A DNA stretch of 64,000 nucleotides from Kangiella spongicola (GTDB lineage Bacteria; Pseudomonadota; Gammaproteobacteria; Enterobacterales; Kangiellaceae), in NCBI RefSeq assembly GCF_003194565.2, contig NZ_QICH01000001.1, positions 1,054,001-1,118,000 on the forward strand. Direction: 5' to 3'. Below are positions 25,892 through 34,456 of this stretch, one piece after another. Numbering within the stretch: the stretch's first letter is position 1; each line of letters begins with the position of its first letter. The position numbers were made by a program, and so were the translations under genes. The notes below the pieces were generated by a model. That model searched no databases, was not told where the DNA came from, and was given only the letters and a program-made list of their open reading frames with translations.

Positions 25892-25931
25892 AGCCCTGAA
25901 TGTTCAATAAAAAGACGTTCAGGGCTTTTTT
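25892..25931. terminator. Bidirectional terminator between the EamA gene and dsbD
   Basis: AGCCCTGAA and TTCAGGGCT are perfect 9-bp arms, followed by TTTTTT on the plus strand. In the other direction the stem runs into TTATTATTTATT. It separates the two convergent genes. Confidence 0.85.
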
Positions 25932-25950
25932 GTTGAGGGCTACTAATTAG

Positions 25951-27819
25951 CTAAAGGTTGAAGGCGGCGCGAATTCGTTGTTCGAATTGCTCAGCCTCTT
26001 CAAAGCCAGTGGCGCGAAAGCTGGGTAGCTCCTTACCTTCGAGGTTAAAAAACATAATACTTGGCAAACCCAACACATCATAAGCCTGTAACAGCTGCAC
26101 ATCATCAGCATCGTTAGCGGTAACGTCCGCTTGAAGCAACACAGTATTGCTAAGCGCCGCTATCACTTTAGGGTCGGTAAAGACCTTTTCTTCAAACTCA
26201 TAACAGGCCGCACACCATTCCGCGAAGAAATCGAGCATCACGGTTTTACCCTGAGCACTCGCCTCTTTAACCGCCAAATTTAGCTCACCAAGAGTTTTAA
26301 CGCGCTTAAAGCTCAAATGCCCAGACTGTGCCGTCATATCGCTTGTAGCGCTTTGCTTGCTCGCCTGGCTGATGTGCCCAAGAGGTTGCAATAGGTTTTT
26401 CTGACCTTGTGCGCCACCAATAAAAAGCAGGACTCCGTAAAGCATTGCGGCTAGGCCCAGTCCTTTAAACAGGTTACTCCAGCCCGCTCGAGGCAGTTGG
26501 TTACTGAATAGGTAATATCCCGGAATAATCGCCAACAGACCCCAAGCGTACATGTATAAGTAGCTAGGAAGTAAGTGTTTAACCAAGTAGAGCGCAACGC
26601 CCAGCATGGCAACACCAAAGGCTGCCTTAATACCATCCATCCAAGGGCCTGCTTTCGGTAGCAACTTGCCGCCAGTCACACCAATAATGATGAGTGGTAT
26701 CCCCATGCCAACACCGAGGCCGTATAACGAAACTGCGCCAAGTACCACGTCGCCAGTTTGGGCGATGACCAATAATATCGCAATTAAAGGAACGGTAACG
26801 CAGGGCGAGACGATAACGGCTGAAATAGCGCCCATGATGGCGGTACCAATATAGCTGCCTTTTTTCTGCTGATTACTGCGCTCGCTAAGTTTAGCCTGTA
26901 GGCTGGAGGGTAGCTGTAATTCATAAAAGCCAAACATCGAAAGCGACAAAAGGACAAAAATTATGGCCGCCGTAATCACCACAACCGGATTCTGGAAATA
27001 GCCTGAAATAGACTGGCCGGCTAAGGCGACGACGATGCCAAGAATGGTATAAACAATGGCCATCGCTTGGGTGTAGGTCAGCGACAGACCAAAAGCCTTG
27101 CGCGTCGAAATATTTTTGCCCTGGCCGGCGATAATCCCCGAAATAATTGGCATCATCGGGAAGACGCAAGGGGTGAAGGCAAGACCAATGCCAATCAGTA
27201 GAAACGAGAAGAAGTTTGACAGTAAGCCTGAAGTGGTCAACTGTTGTGACAGCTTTTGCTGTTCACTGACGTAGGCTTGGCTTTGGCTGTCACTCGTAGG
27301 AGTTGATTCTGCTGTTGAATTATTACTCGCTGTATCGACATTGCTCGTTGTACCTACAGTGCTCGCTGTGCCAACGAAATGGTTGAGTTTTACTTCAGTT
27401 GTGGTTGGCGGGTAGCACAAGCGATCTTCGGCACAGCCCTGATAATCGACGACTAACGTGAAATCTCCATTGGCCTGAAGAATAACGGCGGATGCTTCGA
27501 GGAAGTTGTAGTGAACTTGGGTGAGACCTAAATAAGGATCGTCTTTGACTTTGCCTTCGGGGATATAAAGCTCACCTAATTCGGCGTCTGGACTCGATAT
27601 ATGCATTCGCTCAGAATACATATAGTAGCCATCGGCGATATCAAATTTCACCAAAGCCTTATCGTCAACAATATCGACGCTGAGCTGAAACGCTTCCTCG
27701 ACTTTTAGTAAAGAGTCCTGCTCACCCAGGATCGCATTCAGATCTATGGTGTTAGTAGCATAAAGGTTGCTGCTAGCGAGAACCAACAAGGCTGCCAAAA
27801 GCTTAATTAGAATATTCAT
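25951..27819 (-). CDS. dsbD: Thiol:disulfide interchange protein DsbD
   Basis: Moves electrons from cytoplasmic thioredoxin across the inner membrane to DsbC, DsbG and cytochrome c maturation factors. The 622 residues have a signal peptide, an N-terminal immunoglobulin-like domain with the reactive pair in GCAEDRLCYPPT, and an eight-helix membrane domain with the two cysteines in TPCVFPMMPIISG and VSPCVTVPL. A C-terminal thioredoxin domain carries FFAEWCAACYEFE (CAAC active site; CVAC in E. coli). Between the first two parts is a Ser/Thr-rich linker. It lies before cutA and fxsA-groESL, neighbours it also has in other gammaproteobacteria. Confidence 0.96.
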   Translation of the reverse strand: MNILIKLLAALLVLASSNLYATNTIDLNAILGEQDSLLKVEEAFQLSVDIVDDKALVKFDIADGYYMYSERMHISSPDAELGELYIPEGKVKDDPYLGLTQVHYNFLEASAVILQANGDFTLVVDYQGCAEDRLCYPPTTTEVKLNHFVGTASTVGTTSNVDTASNNSTAESTPTSDSQSQAYVSEQQKLSQQLTTSGLLSNFFSFLLIGIGLAFTPCVFPMMPIISGIIAGQGKNISTRKAFGLSLTYTQAMAIVYTILGIVVALAGQSISGYFQNPVVVITAAIIFVLLSLSMFGFYELQLPSSLQAKLSERSNQQKKGSYIGTAIMGAISAVIVSPCVTVPLIAILLVIAQTGDVVLGAVSLYGLGVGMGIPLIIIGVTGGKLLPKAGPWMDGIKAAFGVAMLGVALYLVKHLLPSYLYMYAWGLLAIIPGYYLFSNQLPRAGWSNLFKGLGLAAMLYGVLLFIGGAQGQKNLLQPLGHISQASKQSATSDMTAQSGHLSFKRVKTLGELNLAVKEASAQGKTVMLDFFAEWCAACYEFEEKVFTDPKVIAALSNTVLLQADVTANDADDVQLLQAYDVLGLPSIMFFNLEGKELPSFRATGFEEAEQFEQRIRAAFNL

Positions 27820-27927
27820 ATCTCGAATGTCATTATCGGTTAAAAATCCACCGTTATAATACCAGTTTGGGCGGTAAAATCTTATGATTTACAAGGACTT
27901 TACATTAGGATGCAAATTCAAAAGAAA

Positions 27928-28269
27928 TCACACCGAGTCATTGAGCCACTGCAAATAAGCCGTCGCGGCTTGCTCGATGTTGCAACTAATCAGCTCAAAC
28001 ACTTCATAAGGATGCTCTTCATTAAGCAATTCCTCGAGCTCTAGCATTAATTCTTCAGCCGTTTTGATGACCAATAAAACTTCTGGCTCTTTTTCAATCT
28101 GCCCCTGCCACTGGTACACACTGGTGATTGCTGGAATGATATTGACGCATGCAGCGAGGTTTTGTTGCACCATTTTTTCAGCTAATGACTCAGCTGTAGC
28201 TTGGTCGGGTGCGGTGCATAGCGCTATTTGAAAATTACGTTCAATCTCTTTGGATTTAGAAAAAACCAT
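27928..28269 (-). CDS. cutA: Divalent-cation tolerance protein CutA
   Basis: A small trimeric PII-like protein of 113 residues linked to copper tolerance in E. coli, though its molecular role is not settled. Visible features are ALCTAPDQATAESLAEKMVQQNLAACVNIIPAITSVYQWQGQIEKEPEVLLVIKT and EEHPYEVFELI, the most conserved blocks of the family; the family Cys in AACVNI is present. It is upstream of dsbD on the same strand (108-bp gap) and divergent from fxsA. Confidence 0.95.
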   Translation of the reverse strand: MVFSKSKEIERNFQIALCTAPDQATAESLAEKMVQQNLAACVNIIPAITSVYQWQGQIEKEPEVLLVIKTAEELMLELEELLNEEHPYEVFELISCNIEQAATAYLQWLNDSV

Positions 28270-28391
28270 GGTGAAGCAGCCTTATTATGAACTTGTTATC
28301 GAGTATCTTGTCCCCATTATAACGGTATATAAAGCTTTGATAAGCTTTCCATTAATACACTTCAGCGAACGCTGATGGGAAACACGAATTT

Positions 28392-28892
28392 ATGTGGTTC
28401 AGAAATTTTTTCTTACTTTTCATAGTTTTAGCGGTTGCTGAAATCTATGTCCTAATTAGCGTAGGCAGCTTAATTGGAGCTATTCCGACCATTGGCCTGA
28501 TCCTATTGACCGGTATTATCGGCGTCACCATGCTAAAACAGCAGGGTTTTAGCGTCTTCGCCAAGCTGCAAGAAAAAATGCGCCAAGGGCAAGCGCCAGC
28601 GCAAGAAATGGTCGAAGGTGTCTTATTAATTATTGCTGGGGCTTTCTTAATCACACCAGGCTTTGTCACCGACGCTATAGGCTTCCTTTGGCTAATTCCA
28701 CAAACTCGCGAATATTTCGCTAAGGCATTGATTAAAAAGGGAATGTTCAAAGTTCAAGGGATGCACGCTGGTGCTTCATATCAGGCTGGGGGCAACCCTT
28801 TTGGTCAGACGCGACCGCAGGATGATGAGAACACGGTGGATGGTGAATACGAACGAACGGATAAGCCAGAGCGCGATAGGTTAGAAAAATAG
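28392..28892 (+). CDS. fxsA: FxsA family membrane protein
   Basis: A cytoplasmic-membrane protein of 166 residues. In E. coli, over-expression of FxsA lets F-plasmid cells escape exclusion of phage T7. Hydrophobic helices lie at about 4-24, 26-46 and 78-96. The conserved stretch runs ITPGFVTDAIGFLWLIPQTREYFAK, and the hydrophilic tail has the acidic end DDENTVDGEYERTDKPERD. Its position just upstream of groESL and near cutA-dsbD matches the arrangement in several gammaproteobacteria. Confidence 0.92.
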   Translation: MWFRNFFLLFIVLAVAEIYVLISVGSLIGAIPTIGLILLTGIIGVTMLKQQGFSVFAKLQEKMRQGQAPAQEMVEGVLLIIAGAFLITPGFVTDAIGFLWLIPQTREYFAKALIKKGMFKVQGMHAGASYQAGGNPFGQTRPQDDENTVDGEYERTDKPERDRLEK

Positions 28893-28908
28893 AAAAAAAT
28901 TTAAAAAA

Positions 28909-28935
28909 TTAGCACTCGATCCCCTTGAGTGCTAA
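28909..28935. promoter_or_regulatory. CIRCE operator (HrcA binding site) of groESL
   Basis: Arms TTAGCACTC (28909-28917) and GAGTGCTAA (28927-28935) are a perfect 9-9-9 CIRCE element, spacer GATCCCCTT. CIRCE is the operator of the heat-shock repressor HrcA, so the organism should encode hrcA. It lies 73 bp upstream of groES. Confidence 0.95.
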
Positions 28936-28951
28936 AAAATTGACCCCATAT
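28924..28951 (+). promoter_or_regulatory. Sigma-32-type heat-shock promoter of groESL
   Basis: A -35-like CTTGAGT (28924-28930) and a consensus -10 CCCCATAT (28944-28951) are separated by 13 nt, as in RpoH promoters (CTTGAAA, CCCCATnT). The -35 element lies inside the spacer and right arm of CIRCE, so bound HrcA would block it. The start of transcription should be a few bases after 28955. Confidence 0.8.
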
Positions 28952-29007
28952 CTTTTCCAACCAATTTTTCATAGTAAGTAAAACACTTTCTATTAGGAGA
29001 AAAAAAC

Positions 29008-29298
29008 ATGAGCTTACGTCCATTACATGACCGCGTCATTGTGCGTCGTTTAGAAGAAGAAACTACAACTGCTGGCGGTATCGTCATTCCAGACAATGCA
29101 AAAGAAAAGCCAAGCCGTGGCGAAATCATCGCTGTAGGTAATGGCAAGCCTTTAGAGTCTGGCGATGTACGTGCCCTAGACGTTAAAGTCGGCGATAAAG
29201 TTTTGTTCGGTAAATTTGCCGGTACAGAAGTTAAAGCCGATGGCGAAGAGCTTCTAGTATTACGCGAAGACGACATCATGGCTGTAATTGAAGGCTAA
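29008..29298 (+). CDS. groES: Co-chaperonin GroES
   Basis: The heptameric lid of the GroEL folding chamber. The 96 residues include [33 protein letters not shown] (start and mobile loop, IVI hydrophobic tripeptide) and [15 protein letters not shown], ending [15 protein letters not shown] precedes the ATG. groEL follows after 36 bp. Expression is expected to rise on heat shock through the overlapping sigma-32 promoter and CIRCE. Confidence 0.99.
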   Translation: MSLRPLHDRVIVRRLEEETTTAGGIVIPDNAKEKPSRGEIIAVGNGKPLESGDVRALDVKVGDKVLFGKFAGTEVKADGEELLVLREDDIMAVIEG

Positions 29299-29322
29299 TA
29301 AGAATACACTCAACGAATTTAG

Positions 29323-30978
<1,656 letters not shown>

Positions 30979-30990
30979 TTTAACTTGCTG

Positions 30991-31089
30991 TTTTGATTTG
31001 TAACTTTGTTGCAGGCCTAATTGCGGTGCTCATTGGCTAGAGCCAACTCCGCGCCTCATTACAGCCTGCGCCGCGTTACAAAGCCAAAA
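30991..31089. repeat. 99-bp imperfect palindrome downstream of groEL
   Basis: Six pairs of arms lie in register: TTTTG/CAAAA (30991, 31085), TTTGTAAC/GTTACAAA (30997, 31075), GCAGGC/GCCTGC (31011, 31064), TAAT/ATTA (31018, 31058), GCGG/CCGC (31023, 31049) and TTGGCT/AGCCAA (31033, 31041), with a 2-nt apex. About 33 bp can pair. The ordinary groESL terminator lies separately at 31113. The shape is that of a dispersed extragenic palindrome or small non-autonomous element; only one copy was noticed here. Confidence 0.7.
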
Positions 31090-31112
31090 CATCTGCGTTA
31101 AATAGTTACTCT

Positions 31113-31140
31113 AAAAGGCTCTGCACTGCAGGGCCTTTTT
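31113..31140 (+). terminator. Intrinsic terminator of groESL
   Basis: AAAGGC pairs with GCCTTT and the inner CTGC with GCAG around an ACT loop, then TTTTT follows. It is about 135 bp after the groEL stop, beyond the palindrome. Confidence 0.85.
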
Positions 31141-31225
31141 ATTATGTACAAATATTATAAGAAGCTAAAATAGCGGTGAATTGAAGCAGGGCGAAAACTA
31201 ATACGGCAACTAATTGGAGAAAGGA

Positions 31226-31909
31226 ATGATAAAGTTTATTACAGGTGTGTTTATAGGGTTTATGGCATGTTTTATAGTGCTTGAAGATATGGATAGTGGT
31301 ACTAGAGTTGCTCAAGAGGCGGGTAACTCAAATGAGGCAATAAAAGAGTATGAGCAGAATAGTGATGTTATTGGTATGGATAACTCTGATAATAACTCAC
31401 TGGTTATAAAAAGGCTTGAAGCTAAAAATAAAGAGTTAAGTGAAGAGCTAGCTGAGCTTAAAGCTAATAAAGGCGCAGCGCCTATTAGACCTATCAAGTC
31501 TTTGCAAGAGCCTGATGTAGAGAAAGCATTTTATCAAGACTTACCTGAAACCCATAAGGATATGTTAAATTTCGATAACATTGGGACGAGATTTGGCTTT
31601 CTAGAGTCTGTGCATGCGGAGTTTATAACTGAAGAGAAAAATGATCATTGGGCGCTTGAAAAAGAACAGCAAATAGAGAGTTATCTGTATAGCCACCCTA
31701 GCTCAGAGCTTTTTAGACTTATAGGGGTTAAGTGTAAAACAAGCATTTGTGAAATTTATGCAACAGTGTATTCATTAGACAACGCTGTGTGGAGCCAGGT
31801 TGTTAATGATATGAAGCTACAAGCTTGGTGGGAAAGCAAATTTAATACGGTGACTGTTCAAAAAAGAAATACTAAAGGTGAACTGAACGTTTTTACGGTA
31901 TTACAATAA
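31226..31909 (+). CDS. Membrane-anchored CxxxxC-motif protein, unknown (copy 2)
   Basis: A 227-residue protein of unknown function. One N-terminal helix (MIKFITGVFIGFMACFIVL) anchors it, probably with the rest outside the cytoplasm. An acidic linker contains a short coiled-coil-like stretch (VIKRLEAKNKELSEELAELKAN). The C-terminal domain has HAEFITEEKNDHW, EKEQQIESYLYSHP, VKCKTSICEIYA (C170, C175) and MKLQAWW. The next gene encodes a clear paralogue with the same order of motifs, and the split gene at 16457 is a third. An in-frame TTG at 31214 is possible, but the ATG at 31226 has AAAGGA just upstream. The two cysteines could form a disulfide in the periplasm. Its own terminator follows. Confidence 0.8.
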   Translation: MIKFITGVFIGFMACFIVLEDMDSGTRVAQEAGNSNEAIKEYEQNSDVIGMDNSDNNSLVIKRLEAKNKELSEELAELKANKGAAPIRPIKSLQEPDVEKAFYQDLPETHKDMLNFDNIGTRFGFLESVHAEFITEEKNDHWALEKEQQIESYLYSHPSSELFRLIGVKCKTSICEIYATVYSLDNAVWSQVVNDMKLQAWWESKFNTVTVQKRNTKGELNVFTVLQ

Positions 31910-31923
31910 ATGCTAATTATAAG

Positions 31924-31949
31924 AGCCTCGCAATCGCGGGGCTTTTTTT
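31924..31949 (+). terminator. Intrinsic terminator after CxxxxC copy 2
   Basis: AGCCTCGC-AATC-GCGGGGCT is an 8-bp stem with one G-U pair, followed by seven T. It separates the two paralogous genes, so each should have its own promoter. Confidence 0.9.
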
Positions 31950-32114
31950 CGTCTGTAATAAAGTGTCGGATTTGTGTCAATAGTCTCTATATGCGGTATT
32001 TTTTGTCTGCTTAGCGTAATGGTGCTAGAAATAAGCGGAAGTGTTGGTAAAGTAGGTCGCTCGTATAAACTTCGAACTTTAATTAAGTAAGTACAGTAGG
32101 GAGAGGATGTAAAT

Positions 32115-32867
32115 ATGGAGACGATATTAAAAGTTGCTCTTGGCGTTGTTATTGGGGCCGTAGGTTATGGGCTTTTGCAACCAAAGCAGGAAGTGCTGGA
32201 GCCTGCGATATCTGAAAACGTTGTAGAAAAAGATGAGGGAAGCGATTCGGATGATTTCTTTAGCGCAGATCCTCGAGTGGATGAGCCTGCAGGCGGCGAT
32301 AAGGAAGACGAAACTAGGGGTAAGAAGAAAGCTGTTTCGCTGGATGAGCTTAATAAAAACAAGAATATAGGGCCTTCTTCTAATCCAAATGGCGTTGTTG
32401 TTGGTGGCAATAAACCTTCGTCTGGAGTAGGGGCAACACCGACGGATTTTTCACAGGCAAACTCTGAAAATGAAGTGAGCGAGTATCTTCGCGACTTTCC
32501 TGAGGAGTATCATCAGTTATTAGACCCGCCTGAGCGTCGTAAGGATTTGCCAGAGCTACATCGCGATTTAATGAATGAGGAGCAAGACTTGAGCTGGGGC
32601 CCTGCGATAGAGCAGCAAATAACAACTTTTGTTATGAATCATCCGTATTCAAACTATTTGTTGGATTTTCGAGTAACTTGTAAAACGACAATGTGTGAGA
32701 TGATGTCTAAAGTCGACATTGAGCATACCAAGAAGTGGAATGAATTGGCGATCGAAATGACTAAAGAGGGGTGGTGGGAGTTTACGGGGACTAGCTCTTC
32801 TGGAACTTACACTAAAGATAAGCGCTATTATGTGAATATTCGGGTGATGCAAAGAAAGAAAAAGTAA
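32115..32867 (+). CDS. Membrane-anchored CxxxxC-motif protein, unknown (copy 3)
   Basis: A 250-residue paralogue of the preceding gene product. N-terminal membrane helix (ETILKVALGVVIGAVGYGLL), a long acidic and low-complexity linker (about 25-120), then the conserved domain: HRDLMNEEQDLSW, AIEQQITTFVMNHP, VTCKTTMCEMMSKV (C189, C194) and KEGWWEF, ending in a basic tail (VMQRKKK). Motifs line up one-to-one with copy 2, while the linkers do not align, as expected if the C-terminal domain carries the function. GAGAGG lies 8 nt before the ATG. No known family could be named with confidence. Confidence 0.8.
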   Translation: METILKVALGVVIGAVGYGLLQPKQEVLEPAISENVVEKDEGSDSDDFFSADPRVDEPAGGDKEDETRGKKKAVSLDELNKNKNIGPSSNPNGVVVGGNKPSSGVGATPTDFSQANSENEVSEYLRDFPEEYHQLLDPPERRKDLPELHRDLMNEEQDLSWGPAIEQQITTFVMNHPYSNYLLDFRVTCKTTMCEMMSKVDIEHTKKWNELAIEMTKEGWWEFTGTSSSGTYTKDKRYYVNIRVMQRKKK

Positions 32868-32937
32868 AAATTTGTTGCTGAGTTAGGAATAAATTCCATG
32901 TTATTATGTGCCTACGGTCTAAAACACGTTACAAACA

Positions 32938-33570
32938 ATGAGCGACGTAAAAAAACTTCTTGAGCAAAATCGTGAGTGGGCAGCCAATAAACTGGGTGAG
33001 AAGCCTGATTTTTTCAATGAGCTTTCTGAGCAACAAGCACCAAAGTATTTTTGGATCGGTTGTTCTGATAGCCGCGTTCCTGCAAACCAAATTACAGGAT
33101 TGATGCCAGGTGAGGTTTTTGTTCACCGTAATGTGGCTAACGTAGTATCGCACGTTGACTTGAATTGCTTGTCAGTGATGCAGTTTGCGGTAGAAGTATT
33201 AAAGGTTGAGCATATTATTGTCTGTGGCCATTATGGTTGTGGTGGTGTTAACGCAGCTTTAAGTAACAAGCAACTAGGCTTAATCGATAGCTGGTTAACC
33301 AACATTAAAGATGTGTATATTAAGCACGAAGAGAAATTTAAGACTATAACTGATGAGTCAGAGCGTTCTGACTTAATGTGTGAATTGAACGTAATTCAGC
33401 AAGCGCAAAACGTCTGTGAATCAACCATCGTACAAGATGCTTGGAAGCGCGGACAAAAACTTAGCGTTCATGGCTGGTGCTACAGTCTGAAAAATGGTCA
33501 TATCAAAGATTTAGAAGTGTCCACTAGCGGGCCGTCAAAGAATCATGAGATATACCAGTACGAACGTTAA
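32938..33570 (+). CDS. can: Beta-class carbonic anhydrase
   Basis: Interconverts CO2 and bicarbonate in the cytoplasm, supplying bicarbonate for carboxylases such as acetyl-CoA carboxylase. The 210 residues carry the zinc ligands C42, D44 (in GCSDSRVP), H98 and C101 (in CGHYGCGGV), at the same positions as in E. coli Can. The family segments GLMPGEVFVHRNVANVV and LSVHGWCYSLKNG are present. No good ribosome site is visible before the ATG. A strong terminator follows immediately. Confidence 0.97.
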   Translation: MSDVKKLLEQNREWAANKLGEKPDFFNELSEQQAPKYFWIGCSDSRVPANQITGLMPGEVFVHRNVANVVSHVDLNCLSVMQFAVEVLKVEHIIVCGHYGCGGVNAALSNKQLGLIDSWLTNIKDVYIKHEEKFKTITDESERSDLMCELNVIQQAQNVCESTIVQDAWKRGQKLSVHGWCYSLKNGHIKDLEVSTSGPSKNHEIYQYER

Positions 33571-33573
33571 TAG

Positions 33574-33602
33574 AAAAAGGTCAGCAATCGCTGACCTTTT
33601 TT
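33574..33602 (+). terminator. Intrinsic terminator after can
   Basis: AAAAAGGTCAGC-AATC-GCTGACCTTTTTT is a long perfect stem with an A-run before and a T-run after, so it could work in both directions. It starts 4 nt after the stop codon. Confidence 0.93.
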
Positions 33603-33663
33603 ATGGCTGACTTATAAGCGTTTGTTCTTAGCCTTGTATAAAAAGGCGTAGTGAGGGGGGAGT

Positions 33664-34443
33664 ATGGCTAGCGTGAGAGAGAAGTTAGAGGCTGAATGGG
33701 CGTATCGACTGATGTCGCCAATCGGTGTTTATCCTAGAAGCGAAATACATGCTGATGATATCTCCTTAGTGGTTACCGATTCATTGGTCGCGTTCGCCTC
33801 TAGCGGTGACGGCACTAATCAAGAGCTTTTTTATACGGCAATACTTACTTCGTCAGTCGCTGCAAGCGAGCATCTACGGCTATACCCCTTTCCGTATCAG
33901 CATCAATTGCTGGATTCATGCAGCCCGCAGGGGCTTGGCAAGCAACTAGAGTTTGATGTGCGGCAGAAGCTTGTTGCAGAGTTTGCGACAGAAGGTGAAA
34001 CCGTTCCAGAGTTTGATTGGTACGAAAATGCAAAAGGTGCTTCGCTTCCCCCCATTCTAAACGGCACAGGGTATCACTTTGCGGATATTGAAATCGATAT
34101 CACCTGTGCGCAACATATCTATCAAATCCTAAAAAGCTCTGCCTGCCCAAAGTTGGCGGGCGCAAGCAAGGCTCTAAATCAATGTAATGCGCTGAGTGCT
34201 CATTTTCAGTTTCGAGAGGAAGCAAGCGGGCTGCTATTCGATTGTTTACGCTTAATGCAAGAGGTCGATGACTTTCACGCAGTCAGTGCCCAGCTGTCGA
34301 CTATGCTTGCACAGCTGGGCGATAGCGCCGAAGATTATTTGATTTCGCGTCAGCAAATGTCGAAGAACCTCAGTCCTATTGAGTTCCATCGAGTATTTGT
34401 TCAGACCTGTAGCCAGCTTCGTAAGCACTTACTTGGCTTGTAA
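33664..34443 (+). CDS. Hypothetical protein
   Basis: A 259-residue protein that I do not recognise. There is no signal peptide or membrane helix, so it is probably cytoplasmic. It starts MASVREKLEAEWAYRLMSPIGVYPRSEIHADDISLVV and has alternating helices, two Trp near the N-terminal half and seven or so scattered Cys without a metal-site spacing. GGGGGGAG lies just before the ATG, a strong ribosome site, and base composition is like its neighbours, so the gene is real. It is isolated by the can terminator upstream and converges with the PstS-OmpA gene 13 bp away. Confidence 0.75.
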   Translation: MASVREKLEAEWAYRLMSPIGVYPRSEIHADDISLVVTDSLVAFASSGDGTNQELFYTAILTSSVAASEHLRLYPFPYQHQLLDSCSPQGLGKQLEFDVRQKLVAEFATEGETVPEFDWYENAKGASLPPILNGTGYHFADIEIDITCAQHIYQILKSSACPKLAGASKALNQCNALSAHFQFREEASGLLFDCLRLMQEVDDFHAVSAQLSTMLAQLGDSAEDYLISRQQMSKNLSPIEFHRVFVQTCSQLRKHLLGL

Positions 34444-34456
34444 GCGATGCATTTAC

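Noticed and set aside
31018-31061. tRNA-like fold inside the palindrome after groEL
   Set aside because: The arms form one linear nested hairpin, not a cloverleaf; no T-loop or CCA end.
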